Shown: piece by piece, positions 26,301-41,300 of the stretch
How the letters are laid out: every line of letters begins with the position of its first letter
Position numbering within the stretch: position 1 is the first letter of the stretch
Source of the DNA: Reticulascus tulasneorum
Lineage: Eukaryota > Ascomycota > Sordariomycetes > Glomerellales > Reticulascaceae
Direction: 5' to 3'
Assembly (NCBI GenBank): GCA_001557505.1
Contig: LSAX01000012.1
Coordinates: 682,001-746,000 of the forward strand
Length of the DNA: 64,000 nucleotides
Notes under the pieces: model-generated
What the model was told of the DNA's origin: nothing
The model's database searches: none
Seen by the model: only the letters and a program-made list of their open reading frames with translations
Program-made: the position numbers and the translations under genes

Positions 26301-29300
26301 GATCGCGCAGCAAACAGATTGTCTCACCATCTTGTCCAAGACCTCGGCGTTCGGCCTGAAGACCTTGTACATGTCTGCTTTGAAAAGTCGATATGGTTCT
26401 TTGTGGCAATTTTGGCCATTAACAAAGCTGGCGCCGCGTGGGTGCCCCTTGATCCCTCACATCCCGTCCAACGCCAGCAGCAGGTTGTTCGCCAGACCGG
26501 TGCCCGCCTTGCCCTTGTGTCTCCAGACAACCACAAAATCTGCACTGGGCTAGTTTCTCGTGTAGTAGTGGTGACATCTGATCTTGACGAGACTCTGTCG
26601 TTTATAGCCGAGACTAGCGACGCCCCGCCGGCATGTGAAGTCTCCTCACGCAACGCGGCCTACGTTCTTTTCACGTCAGGAAGTACTGGCGTCCCCAAGG
26701 GCCTTGTCATGGAGCATGGTGCCGTTTGCACTAGCCAGAAAGCAATATCCAAAAGGCTGGGCCTGACGCCTGACGTCCGAATGCTGCAGTTTGCTGCCTA
26801 TGTTTTTGACCTCTCTATTGGCGAAATCATCGCTCCTCTCATATCCGGTGCCTGCATTTGTGTCCCATCAGAGCATTCCCGGATAAACGGTCTGAAAGAA
26901 TTCATCAGTACAATGCGGGTAGACTGGGCATTCCTGACTCCAGCCTTCGTCCGCACCCTGAAACCAGAGGACGTTCCCAGCCTAAGGCTCTTGCTCTTGG
27001 CAGGCGAGGCTGTGGGACAAGACATCCTCCAAACCTGGTTTGGCAAAGTGCGTCTCGTCAACGGCTGGGGCCCCGCAGAGACTTGCGTCTTCAGTACCCT
27101 GCACGAGTGGAAGTCGATAGATGAATCGCCTCTGACAATAGGGCGGCCGGTAGGTGGCAATTGCTGGATCGTCGATCCGCAGGATCATAACCGTCTAGCC
27201 CCCACGGGATGCCTGGGTGAGGTCGTCATCCAAGGCCCGACCCTGCTGCGAGAGTACCTATCGGACCGTAAGCGGACCGACAAGACCATGACACACTCGC
27301 TCCCCGACTGGGCGCCGCGGCGCCATCTGCCTCGTTGGAATCGGTTCTACAAATCCGGCGACCTATGCTTCTATAACCCCGACGGCACAATTGAATTCTC
27401 CAGCCGCAAAGACACGCAGGTCAAGATACGTGGGCTCCGGGTTGAACTCAGCGAGGTTGAGCACCACGTACGAGTTGCGATGGAAGGTGTTAAACAGGTA
27501 GCCGTGGACGTGTTCCGATCTGACGCTGGAGCAAGCCTTGTTGCGTACTTCTGCCTTGGTGGAGACACTCGAGCCGACAATGCCAACCCCGATACCGTTG
27601 TAATTATGGATCCAGGTAACACATCTCAAAGCATTTTCCTTCCACTCACCTCCGACTTGGAAACCATCGTGTCCGCTTTGGTTGGCCAGCTGAGTGTATG
27701 CCTCCCTCGATACATGATTCCAACAATCTACATTCCCTGCCGCCACATGCCTTTTATTACCTCCACCAAGCTTGACAGAATCAAGCTCCGCACCATGACG
27801 GCTGCGCTTGCCAGAGACGAACTGGCAAGATATAGCCTGGTAGACAGAAAGAAGCGTGATCCACAGACCAACACAGAGAAGACCCTGCAGCGGATCTGGT
27901 CGGTCGTCCTTAAGCTTCCCCTCAACTCCATTGGTCAGGACGACAGCTTCCTCCGCTTGGGCGGTGATTCGATCACTGCTATCCAAGTTGTCCCTATGTC
28001 GCGCGAGGCCGGTCTCGTTCTTACAGTCAAGGACATTTTTGATGATCCACGCTTGTCAGCCGTCGCTGCTCGGGCGTCCAAAGCTAACAGCGCCGATATG
28101 CAGCAATATCTTGAGCGAGCCCCACATTTTAGTCTTCTCAATGAACCTTTGCGTGTTCTTGTCCAAGCCCAAGCTCAAGGTCTTCCATTCAGGCTAGATA
28201 AGCCCGATGCGAATATGAGCTATGAGATTGACCTCAGGGATCAGTGCAACTTACGAGACACACAAGTGATTGAAGACGCGTTTCCTTGCACGAAGCTTCA
28301 AGAAGGGTTTATGGCTCTTTCGGTCAAGCAGCCTGGCTCTTATATGGCCAAGTTTGTATACCGTCTCGCTGAAAGCGTTGAAATAGATCGTTTTAAAAAG
28401 GCGTGGGAGCAGACGGTCGATCTTTGCGGTAATCTGCGCACAAGGATTGTTTTCCTTCAAGGTACTGCCTTTCAGATTTTAATCAAGAATGACGTCGAAT
28501 GGGAGGTAAGCAACGGCATGAACCTTTGTGCAGCACTTCGAGCATCCCAGGACGTCGGGATGACATATGGTTCGCGCCTTTGTCGCTACGCTGTTGTTAA
28601 CGACGATACTCAAGAGAAGCACGGCCGATACTTTGTTTGGGTTGTACACCACGCGGTTGTTGACGGCCTTTCCATTCAACTTATTGCCAAATTAGTATCA
28701 CAGCTCTACCATGGTTTCAGTATCCCCACGTTATATCCTTACGCCGGTTTCATCAAGTACATCACGCATCTCGACTCCGGCGCCGCGAGCCGATATTGGA
28801 AGGACCAACTTCATGACGCAAAGCGCGCTGTTTTCCCGGCCACAATTTCAACCTCTAGTTCACGCAATCACGGCTCTAAGCACGCGACTCGATCCATGAA
28901 AATGACCATTAACGCGCCGATGCCGAGTAATTCTTCCGTCACAAAGGCGTCTATTCTGCGAGCTGCATGGACCATTGTGCTTGCCCAGTACTGTGACACA
29001 GACGACGTGTGCTTCGGAACTTCAATCTCGGGCCGTCACGCCCCGGTCGCCGGCATCGAGAGCATGGCCGGTCTTCTGGTTGCCACAGTGCCAGTCAGAG
29101 TTCGGCTTGACCGCCAGCAGCCCGTGTCAAGATTTCTAGACGCTATTCAAACTCAAGCGTCAGAGATGGTCGCATTTGAGCAATATGGTTTGCAAAATAT
29201 TGCCAAGGTCAGCGAAGATGCAAGAGAGGTATGCGATTTCTCGAGCCTCCTCGTGATTCAGCCTGGCCAACTGAGCTCGTCCGAAAACACTGGTGAGGCA

Positions 29301-32300
29301 ATCTGGGACTCACAAGAATTGAGACAGTCAGATCAGGAGGCGGCCTTGGACAGCTACTTTACATATCCACTTGTCTTTCAGGGCCACATGCATAGTCGCA
29401 CCGTGGTGCTAGATGTCATCTACAATGCAAATGTGCTGGCTGAGTTCCAGGTCTTGGCGTTACTAAATCACTTTGACCACGTTGTCCAGCAGCTTCTCCC
29501 GCAAGATGAGACACCTCTCGCCTCCATCTCTAGCACCGGCCCGTGGGATCTCGACAAAGCCCTCTCCTGGAACGCCGAAGAGCCGGAGATAGTTGATAAC
29601 TGTGTCCACCAGCTCGTCGCAAACCAAGCGCAGCTGCGGCCTAACGCACTCGCCATCCAATCGTGGGATGGCGATATGACCTACAGCCAGCTCGATCGCG
29701 CAGCAAACAGATTGTCTCACCACCTCGTCCGAGAATTCGATGTTCGGCCTGAAGACCTTGTCCATGTCTGCTTTGAAAAGTCGGTATGGTTCTTTGTGGC
29801 GATTTTGGCCATTAACAAAGCTGGCGCTGCGTGGGTGCCCCTCGATCCTTCACATCCCATCCAGCGTCAGCAGCAAGTCGTTCATCAGACCGGTGCAAGG
29901 CTCGCCCTGGTCTCTCCTAATAATTACATACTATGTGCAGGATTAGTTGCGAATATGGTAGCGGTGACGCGTGATCTCGACGAGACGCTGTCGGCAATGA
30001 CCGATACTAGCAATAGTCCGCCGGCATGTGAGGTCTCCTCAAGCAACGTAGCTTACGTCCTTTTCACGTCAGGAAGTACTGGCGTCCCCAAGGGTCTTAT
30101 CATGGAGCATGGTTCTGTTTGCACTAGCCAGAAAGCAATCTCTAAAAGGCTAGGCCTGACGCCTGACGTCCGAATGCTGCAGTTTGCTGCCTACGTGTTT
30201 GACCTTTCTATCGGCGAAATCATCGCTCCTCTCATATCCGGTGCCTGCATTTGTGTCCCATCAGAGCATTCCCGGATAAACGGTCTGAAAGAATTCATCA
30301 GTACAATGCGGGTAGACTGGGCATTCCTGACTCCAGCCTTCGTCCGCACCCTGAAACCAGAGGACGTTCCCAGCCTAAGGCTCTTGCTCTTGGCAGGCGA
30401 GGCTGTGGGACAAGACATCCTCCAAACCTGGTTTGGCAAAGTGCGTCTCGTCAACGGCTGGGGCCCCGCAGAGACTTGCGTCTTCAGTACCCTGCACGAG
30501 TGGAAGTCGATCAGTGAATCTCCTCTGACAATAGGTCGGCCAGTAGGCAGTAATTGCTGGATTGTCGATCCACAGGATCATAGCCGTCTGGCCCCCACGG
30601 GATGCCTGGGCGAGGTCGTCATCCAAGGCCCGACCCTGCTGCGAGAGTACCTATCGGACCGTAAGCGGACCGATAAGACCATGACACACTCGCTCCCCGA
30701 CTGGGCGCCGCGGCGCCATCTGCCTCGTTGGAATCGGTTCTACAAATCCGGCGACCTATGCTTCTATAACCCCGACGGCACAATTGAATTCTCCAGCCGC
30801 AAAGACACGCAGGTCAAGATACGTGGGCTCCGGGTTGAACTCGGCGAAGTTGAGCACTACGTACGGATTGCGATGGATGGCGTCCAACAAGTAGCCGTGG
30901 ACGTATTCCACACTAACGCTGGACCAAGCCTTGTTGCGTACTTCTGCTTTGGCGGAGACACTCGAGCCGATAACGTTATCACCGAGACCGTTGTGGCAAT
31001 GGATCCGGGTAACACATCCCAAAGTATTTTCCTCCCACTCACCCCCGACTTGGAAACTAAGGTAGCCGCTTTGGTTGGCCAGCTGAGTGTGCGCCTCCCT
31101 CGATACATGATCCCAACACTGTATATTCCCTGCCGCCGCATGCCTTTTATTACCTCCACCAAGCTTGACAGAATCAAGCTCCGTACTATGACGGCCGCAC
31201 TTGAACAGAACGACCTGGCAAGATATAGCCTTGTAGATGGAAAGAAGCGTGATCCGCAGACCAGTACAGAGAGGATCCTGCAGAGAATCTGGTCGGCCGT
31301 CCTCAAGCTTCCCCTCGAATCTATCGGCCGGGATGACAGCTTCCTCCGCTTAGGTGGTGATTCGATCACTGCTATCCAAGTCATCCCTATGTCCCGCGAA
31401 GCCGGTCTCTCTCTCACAGTCAAGGACATTTTTGACGATCCGCGCTTGTCAGCCGTCGCTGCTAGTGTGTCCGAGATTGACGCCACCAACATGCAGCGGT
31501 ATCTTGAGCAAGTCCCACCTTTCAGTCTTCTCGATGAACCTTTACGTGATCATATCCAGGCTGAAGCTCAAGGTACTCTTAACAAGACGAACAAGCCTAA
31601 TGGGAACATGAACTATGACTTCAGTCTTCGAGAGCAGTGCAACCTAGGGGACCAACAGGTGATCGAAGACGTATTTCCCTGCACCAAGCTTCAAGAAGGG
31701 TTTATGGCTCTTTCGATCAAACAACCGGGTTCTTACATGGCTAAATTCGTATACCGTCTCGCTGAAAATGTTGATATAGATCGCTTTAAAAAGGCCTGGG
31801 AGCGGACTGTCGAAGTTTGTGGTAGTCTTCGTACAAGGATCGTTTTTTACCGTGGCTCTACATTACAGGTGCTTGTAGCAGACGATATCTTATGGGAAGA
31901 AACAGATAGTATGGACCTCCGCACAGCGCTTCATACGTCACAGAACGTTGACATGACGTACGGCTCACGCCTCTGCCGCTACGCTATCGTACATGACGAG
32001 CATCAAGATAAGAACGGGTGCTATTTTGTCTGGGTTATTCATCACGCAGTTATTGACGGTCTTACTATACGTCTCATTACGGAATTGTTGTCGCAGGCCT
32101 ACCATGGTCTGAGCATCCCGGCCTTACGTCCCTACACCAGTTTCATCAAATACACCATGATGCTCGACTCCAATGCCGCTAGCCAGTATTGGAAGGAACA
32201 GCTTCATGAGGCAAAACGAGCGATCTTCCCCGCTCCGCTCAACCGCGGCTCCAAGCACACGAGTCGATTCTCAAAAAAGACCATCGACGTTCTCTTGCCA

Positions 32301-35300
32301 AGTAATTCTGCCGTCACAAAGGCGACTATCCTGCGAGCCGCGTGGGCCTTCGTGCTTGCCCAGTACTGCGACACAGACGATGTGTGCTTCGGGACATCAA
32401 TCTCGGGACGTCATGCCCCGGTCGCCGGCATCGAGAGCATGGCCGGTCTTCTGGTTGCCACAGTGCCAGTCAGAGTTCGGCTTGACCGCCAGCAGTCTGT
32501 GTCAAGATTTCTAGACGCTATTCAAACTCAAGCGTCAAAGATGGTCGCATTTGAGCAATATGGTTTGCAGAATATTGCCAAAGTGAGCGAAGACGCTAAA
32601 GATGTGTGTAATTTCTCGAGCCTCCTGGTGGTCCAGCCAGCAAAACACTTGATGGCATCAGACGGCCCCACCAGCTCAATCCTCCGGCCGGCTGCTATTG
32701 ACCAAGAAATATTAGATCACACTCTAGAGGGTTATTTCAACTACCCTCTTGTCTTCCAGTGTCACATGCATGATCATACCGTCGACCTGGATGTGGTCTA
32801 CGACGCAAAAGTGCTAGCTGAGGCTCGAGTTGTGGCGTTGCTGAACCACTTTGATCACATCATGCAGCAGCTACTCTTGCAGGATGAGGCCCCACTCGCC
32901 TCTGTATCTTGTAGCGGCCCGTGGGATCTCGATAAGGCCCTCTCTTGGAACGCCGAAGAGCCAGAGATAGTTGAGGGATGTGTCCACCAGCTCATCGCAG
33001 ACCAAGCGCAGCTCCGGCCGAACGCCCCCGCCATCCAATCGTGGGATGGCGATATGACATACAGCCAGTTCGATCGTGCAGCAAACAGATTGGCTCATCA
33101 TCTCGTCCAGCACTTCGATGTTCGGCCTGATGAACTTGTGCATGTCTGCTTTGAAAAGTCTATATGGTTCTTTGTAGCGATTCTAGCAATCAACAAAGCT
33201 GGCGCCGCGTGGGTGCCCCTTGACCCCTCTCATCCTCTCCAACGTCAGCAGCAGGTCGTTCATCAGACCCGTGCTCGGCTCGCCCTCGTCTCTCCCGGCA
33301 ACCACCAGATATGTGCGGGGCTAGTTGCGCGTGTGGTAGCGGTGACGAGTGATCTCGACGAGGAGCTTTCGGCCGTAGCCAAGACCAGTGACTTCGCACC
33401 GGCATGTACAGTGTCCTCGAGCAACGCCTCCTACGTGCTGTTTACATCCGGAAGTACTGGCGTCCCTAAGGGTCTTGTCATGGAGCATGGTTCCGTCTGT
33501 ACTAGCCAGAAGGCGATCTGCAAGAGGTTAGGACTGACGCCTGAAGTCCGCATGCTGCAATTCGCTGCCTATGTGTTCGACCTCTCTATTGGCGAAATCA
33601 TTGCTCCCCTGATTTCCGGTGCCTGCATTTGTATCCCTTCGGAGGAATCCCGTATAAACGGTCTAAAAGAGTTTATCAGCGAGATGCAGGTGGACTGGGC
33701 GTTCCTGACTCCCGCTTTCGTCCGCACACTCAAACCAGAGGACGTTCCCAGCTTGAAGCTCTTACTCTTGGCAGGCGAGGCTGTAGGCCAAGATATCCTC
33801 CAGACCTGGTTCGGCAAGGTGCGCCTTGTCAACGGTTGGGGTCCCGCAGAGACCTGTGTTTTCAGTACCCTGCACGAGTGGAAGTCGATAGATGAATCGC
33901 CTCTTACAATAGGGCGGCCGGTAGGCGGCTATTGCTGGATCGTGGATCCGAAGGACCATAGCCGGCTGGCCCCTACGGGTTGCCTGGGCGAAGTCGTCAT
34001 CCAAGGCCCGACCTTGCTGCGAGAGTATTTGTCAGACCACAAGCGGACCGCCGAGAGCATAGCGGTTTCACTCCCCGAGTGGGCGCCACGACGCCACTTG
34101 CCTCATTGGAACCGGTTTTATAAGTCCGGCGACCTGTGCTTCTACAACACCGACGGCACCATCAAATTTTCTAGCCGCAAGGACACGCAGGTCAAGATCC
34201 GCGGCCTCCGGGTTGAACTTGGGGAGGTCGAGCAGCATGTACGGGATGCGATGGATGGTGTCCAACAGGTAGCTGTGGATTTGTTCCGGTCTGACCGTGG
34301 AGCCAGTCTCGTTACGTATTTCGCCTTTGATGACGATGCGCCTGTCGCCAACGCGAATTTCAACCCTAATGCCAGCTCTGATGATAACTCTTCCACCGAA
34401 TCTGACGCTACTACAGCTGTCCAACTGCGTAATGCTCCCCAAAACGTTTTCCTCCCACTCACCCCCAATTTGGAAGCCATAATCTCCGCTTTGGTCGGCC
34501 AGCTTAATGTGCGCCTCCCCCGCTACATGATCCCAACACTCTACATTCCCTGCCGCCATATGCCTTTTATCACCTCCACCAAGCTGGATAGAAACAAGCT
34601 CCGCTCCATGACTGCCGCACTTGGACAGGACGACCTGGCAAGATACAGCCTGGTAGAGAAAACGAAGCGCGATCCAAAGACTGATACAGAGATAACCCTG
34701 CAGCAGATCTGGTCAGCCGTCCTCAAACTTCCCCTAGAATACATCGGCCGGGATGACAGCTTCCTCCGCTTAGGTGGTGATTCAATCACGGCTATCCAGG
34801 TGGTCTCTATGTCGCGTGAAGCCGGTCTCGTGCTTACGGTCAAAGACATTTTTGATGATCCACGCTTGCTAGCTGTCGCTGCATGCATGTCCGAGATCAA
34901 CAGCACTGACCTTCAGCGGTATCTTGAGCCAGTTCCACCATTCAGTCTTCTCGACAAACCTCTATGTGGTCTCATCCAAGCCCAGGCTCAAAGTTTTCCC
35001 AACAGGCCGAGCGAACCTGATTGGAACACGAACCATGACGTTAACCTCCGAGAGCAGTGCAACCTAGTCAACGGACAAGTGATTGAAGACACATTTCCTT
35101 GCACCAAGCTTCAAGAAGGCTTTATGGCTCTTTCAGCCAAACAGCCGGGCTCTTACATGGCCAAGTTTGTATACCGTCTAGCTGAGAATGTCGACATAGA
35201 CCGCTTTAAAAAGGCATGGGAGCAGACAGTCGAGCTTTGCGGCAGTCTGCGTACAAGGATCGTTTTCCTCCGGGGCTCTGCACTGCAGGTGCTTGTAAAA

Positions 35301-38300
35301 GACGATATCTTATGGGAAGCAACAGACGGCATGGACCTTCGCACAGCGCTCCACGCGTCACATGACGTCAACATGACCTACGGTTCGCGCCTCTGCCGCT
35401 ATGCTCTCGTTCACGGTAATAATCGCAATAATCGAAGGCTGTATTTTGTTTGGGTTATTCATCATGCAGTTGTTGACGGCTTTACAATACGTCTTATTAC
35501 CGAATTACTATCTAAGGCTTACGAAGGGCTGAGTATCCCAGTCTTGCGTCCGTATGCCAGTTTCATCAAGTATACCATAGATCTCGACTCTAAAGCTGCC
35601 AGTCAGTATTGGAAAGAACAACTCCATGGGGCGATGCGTGTCATCTTCCCCGCCTCTCCTAAACGCGGCTCCAAGGTTGTGACCCGATCCATGAAAAAGA
35701 CCATTACTGCTGCTTTGCCGGAAAGCTCCTCCGTCACTAGGGCATCAATCCTACGAGCGGCGTGGGCCATCGTCCTGGCTCAGTACTGCGACACCGACGA
35801 CGTGTGCTTTGGGACTTCAGTCTCAGGCCGCCACGCCCCAGTCGCCGGTGTGGAAAGCATGGCGGGTCTTCTGGTTGCTACAGTGCCAGTCAGAGTCCGG
35901 ATCGACCGCCAGCAGTCAGTATCAGGATTTCTGCAAGCCATCCAAACACAAGCGTCAGAGATGGTTGCGTTTGAGCAGTTTGGTCTTCAGAACATTGCTA
36001 AAGTGGCTGAAGATGCTAGAGATGTATGCGATTTCACGAGCCTCCTGGTAATCCAACCGGCAAAACACTTGATGGCATCAGACAGCACCAACATCTCAAT
36101 TCTCCAACCGGCTGCAATTGACCAGGAGATATTAAATCAGACTTTAGAAGGCTACTTCAATTATCCACTCATCTTCCAGGGCCACATGTATGATCAAACG
36201 GTCATACTAGACGTGGTTTACGATGCAAATGTCCTGGCTGAGTTCCAGATCGTGGCGTTGCTGAATCACTTTGACCATGTTGTCCAGCAGCTTCTCCCAC
36301 AAGACGAAACACTCCTTGCCTCCATCTCCTGCACCGGCCCATGGGATTTAGAACAATCCCTCTCCTGGAACGCCGAAGTACCGGAGATAGTGGACAGCTG
36401 TGTCCACCAGCTCATCGCAGTCCAAGCGCAGCTCCGGCCCACCGCGCCCGCCATCCAATCGTGGGATGGCGATATGACATATAAGCAGCTCGATCGCGCC
36501 GCGAATAGATTAGCTCATTATCTTGTCCAAGACTTCGGTGTTCAGCTAGACGACCTTATATATGTCTGCTTTGAAAAGACCCTTTGGTTTTTTGTGGCTA
36601 TTTTAGCCATCAACAAAGCTGGTGCGGCATGGGTGCCCCTCGACCCCTCGCATCCCCTCCAACGCCAGGAGCAGGTTGTTCATCAAACTGGTGCAAAGCT
36701 CGCCCTCGTCTCTCCTAACAACTACGAAATGTGCACAGGGTTGGTCGCGCGTGTAGTAGCAGTGACATGTGATCTTGACCAGACACTGTCGCTCACAGCC
36801 GAGACTGGTGACGTCCCCCCGTCGTGCGAGGTGTCCCCTAGCAACGCTGCATACGTACTATTCACGTCCGGAAGTACTGGCGTCCCTAAAGGTCTCGTCA
36901 TAGAGCACACTTCCGTCTGCACTAGCCAGAAGGCGATTTCTAAGAGGATCGGCCTAACGGCTGACGTTCGAATGCTACAGTTCTCTTCCTACGTGTTTGA
37001 TGCCTGTATTGGCGAAACCATCAGTACCCTGATCTCCGGCGGCTGTCTGTGTGTCCCGTCTGACCACATCCGAATGAATAGTTTGCAGCAGTTTATTCGT
37101 GACACAGGCGTCAACTCGGCCCTTTTGACCCCCGCCTTCATTCGTACACTCAAACCCGCCGACGTTCCCACTCTGAAGCTTCTTATGCTGGCCGGGGAAG
37201 CTGTTGGTCGAGATATTCTCCAAACTTGGTTCGGAAAAGTACGCCTCTTCAACGGCTGGGGGCCGGCAGAGACTTGCGTCTTCAGTACTCTGCATGAGTG
37301 GAAATCTATCAATGAGTCGCCTCTGACAATAGGGCGGCCGGTAGGCGGCAATTGCTGGATAGTTGATCCCCAAGACTATAACCGTCTGGCCCCCACGGGT
37401 TGCTTAGGCGAGGTCGTCATCCAAGGCCCGACCCTCTTACGGGAGTACCTGTCAGACCGCAAGCGGACCGCCGAGACTATTACACACTCGCTCCCCGAAT
37501 GGGTACCTCGGCGTCATATATCCCATTGGAATCGGTTCTACAAATCCGGCGACCTCTGCTTCTACAATCCGGACGGCACAATCGAATTCTCTAGTCGGAA
37601 GGACACGCAGGTAAAGATCCGCGGCCTCCGGGTTGAACTCGGTGAAGTCGAGCACCACGTACGAGTCGCGATGGACGGTGTCCAACAGGTAGCTGTGGAT
37701 GTGTTACGGTCTGACCGCGGAGCCAACCTTGTTGTGTACTTCTGCCTTGGTGATGATGCCCGAGTGGATAACGCCAACTCCAACACTGTTGCAGCTGTCA
37801 ATCTGGGAGGCGAACCCCAAAGCCTGTTCCTCCCACTCACCACTGACTCAGAAACCATAGTCTCCGCTTTGGTCGGACAGTTGAGTGTGCGCCTCCCTCG
37901 CTACATGATCCCAACACTGTACATTCCGTGCCGTCACATGCCTTTCATCACCTCCACCAAGTTGGACAGAAACAAGCTCCGTACCATGACGGCCGCACTT
38001 GGACAGGACGACCTGGCAAGATATAGCCTTGTAGATGGAAAGAAGCGTGATCCGCAGAACGACACAGAGAGGACGCTGCAACGGATCTGGTCGGATATCC
38101 TCAAGCTTCCAGTTGAATCGATTGGCCGGGACGACAGTTTCCTCCGCTTAGGTGGCGATTCGATTGCTATCATTTCATTTACTATAGAAGCACGAAACCA
38201 CGGTCTTTCAATCGCCGTCGCTGACGTGTTTGAAGATCCTCGCTTGTTCAAAGTCGCTGCTGTAGCCTCTCTGACAGTGGGAGGGCATCCTGAGGAGATC

Positions 38301-41300
38301 CACCCCTGGGCTCTAATTGCGGATAGCAAGCGTGCCGACATACTCAATGCAGCGTCTCACCAGTGTCAGGTTGAATCTAGTCGTATTCTAGATGCATTCC
38401 CTTGTACCCCAATGCAAGAAGGGCTTGTTTCTCTGACAGAAAAGCAGCCGGGCTCTTATGTCGCGCGATTTGCCATAGAAATCCCTCCACAGCTAGGCGT
38501 TGCTCGATTCCAGTCAGCTGTGGCTACTCTTGTCTCTATCTGTCCGAACTTGCGAACACGAATCATACTCTCCTCTCATGGCCCTATGCAGGTCATACTT
38601 GATGAGCATATTTCCTGGCGATACCAAGAGGGAACACTTCCTTCTCTGCGTAACAATAAAGGCCTCGTTACAATGGGTTACGGGACTCCTCTCTCCCTCT
38701 TCACCATCGGCGTTGACGGCAAGAATACATATTTCATATGGGACATTCACCACTCCATCTACGATGGATGGACACTCGGATGGATGATACAAGCACTTCA
38801 AAAAGCTTGCTACAAATCAGAACCCATGGATAAGCCTGTTTCCTTCGCCAATTATGTCAAGCACATGCTCTCATCTGACGAAAATAATTCTCGGGACTAT
38901 TGGCTATCGCAACTTGCCAGTGCGAACACCGCCAAATTCCCGAGAATCCTTACACCTCTTGTAAACACTCAATCTGACCAAACATTGTCGCGACCAATTC
39001 AGCTACCTGCCCGGCACGGCTCCAATACAACTGCTGCAACGCTTCTACGTGGTGCTTGGGCGCTTGTCCTTGCCAAGTATCTTGACAGCAACGACGTTGT
39101 CTTCGGTGGGACTGTTTCAGGGCGCACTGCCCCTATTGCAGGTATCCAAAGTCTCCTCGGACCGACGATTGCCACTGTTCCTGTCCGTATCCGCATAAAC
39201 AACAATCAAACAGTTGATCAATTCTTGAATGATGTGCAACAACAATCCAATGATATGATCCCATTCGAGCACACTGGTTTGCAGAATATTAGTAAGCTTA
39301 GCGAGATGGCCCAAGATGCTTGCAAGTTCAACAATCTGCTGGTCATTCAACCAGTCCTAAAACCTGTTGTGCAGGGTATTCATCTGAAAGTCGTGGATAT
39401 GACAGATGAGAACCGCAGTTACGACATTTACCCCCTTATTTTTCAATGCGAAATACGAGAGAACGGGTTGATTCAGGTAGCTGCTTCTTATGACTCTAGG
39501 ACGATCACGCCTGCGCAGATGGATATCTTGTGTGGCCATTTCGAGCATGTTCTTATGCAATTGGCTGCGAGCGGGCAGGATTTGCTTGTCTCGGATATCA
39601 ACATTTTCGGAATTCGAGATCTAGAACAGATACAATCTTGGAGCACGCAGACCATCCCCAAAACCGTGCATGCCTGTGTTCACGATCTGATCTCAGATCG
39701 AGTCGCCCGCATGCCCGATCACCAAGCTATTCATGCCTGGGACGGTAGAGTCACTTACGCCGAACTAGATCAACTATCGACGAAGCTCGCAGCATATCTC
39801 TCACAGCTTGGAGTTGGACCAGAGATAATGGTACCGCTTTGCTTTGAGAAGTCTTTGTGGGCCATAGTTGCTATGTTGGGTATCATGAAAGCAGGGGGGG
39901 TTTTTGTGCCACTTGATCCCTCATATCCGGCTACTCGTCGTCGGAGGCTTATTAAACAACTTGATGCGCGGTTCATAATCGCGTCACCGTCAACAGCTTC
40001 GGCATGTGCAGATATGGTACCACATATTATCCTGCTCTCATCGGAGTTCATGGCAAACCTCTCCGAGTCCGCTACAGCCCGCAGAGATTCGTCAAGACCT
40101 ATTCCTGGTAATGCGGCATACGTCATCTTTACTTCCGGCTCTACTGGGAAGCCGAAAGGAATTGTTGTCGAGCAGGCTGCTCTCTGCTCCAGTATCATGG
40201 GTCACGGCGTTGCATATGGTCTTGATTCTACTTCCAGAGTTTTGCAGTTCTCCAACTATGCCTTCGATGGATGTCTGAGCGAAATACTTACACCCCTGGT
40301 ATTCGGAGGTACGGTTTGCGTGCCGTCTGATAATGACCGCCTGCAGGATATTGCCGGATTCATCAGAGACGCTCGTGTTAACGTCGCCATGTTAACACCT
40401 TCCTTTTCTAAAACTTTACGCCCAGATGAAGTGCCAGGCCTCCACACTCTACTTCTTGGTGGTGAACCGTTAGGGAAGGATGACTTACGAACCTGGTACG
40501 GCCACGTTAAGCTTATCAATGCCTATGGTCCAACTGAAACCTGCATTGATTGCGTATCGCACGTCTTCCAGTCGGCTGACGAGTCACCAACAACAATTGG
40601 CAGGAGCCAAAATGCCATTTGCTGGATTGTAGACCGGAACGACCACCACAGGCTGGCCCCTGTCGGCTGCGCGGGTGAGCTTCTGGTCCAGGGGCCAACC
40701 CTTGCCCGTGGATACCTTAATGATGAAAGGAGAACAAACGACTCCTTCATCCAGGCCCCCGAATGGATGCCTCTCTCCATGGCTAGTGTGGGGCTACGCT
40801 TCTACAAGACTGGGGATCTAGTCCGATATAACCTCGACGGCACCATAGAGTACCTTGGAAGAAAGGACACGCAAATCAAGCTGCGCGGCCAGCGCATCGA
40901 GCTTGGTGAGATTGAATATAACATCAAGATGATTCTGCCCGACGTAGAGCACGTGGTGGTGGATGTAATTCACCGGGAGTCCGGCGCAGTGCTAGTCTCG
41001 TTCATCAGCTTTGCTGACAAGCAGCGCGACGAACAAGCGGCCGCCACCGAAATTCCCCTAATTACAATGGATGAAACCACTCAGACGACTCTCGCAGGCT
41101 TAGATGAGCAGCTGAAAGATGTCCTGCCGCTCTATATGGTGCCCGCTACATACCTACCTCTACGTCAAATGCTATTCAGTACATCGATGAAGATTGACAG
41201 AAAGGCTCTGCAGTCCATTGTCAAGAGTCTTTCACCTGACCAGTTCGCCACATATTCCTTGACGAGTTTGAGACGGGTAGCCCCATCTACTGAAATGGAG

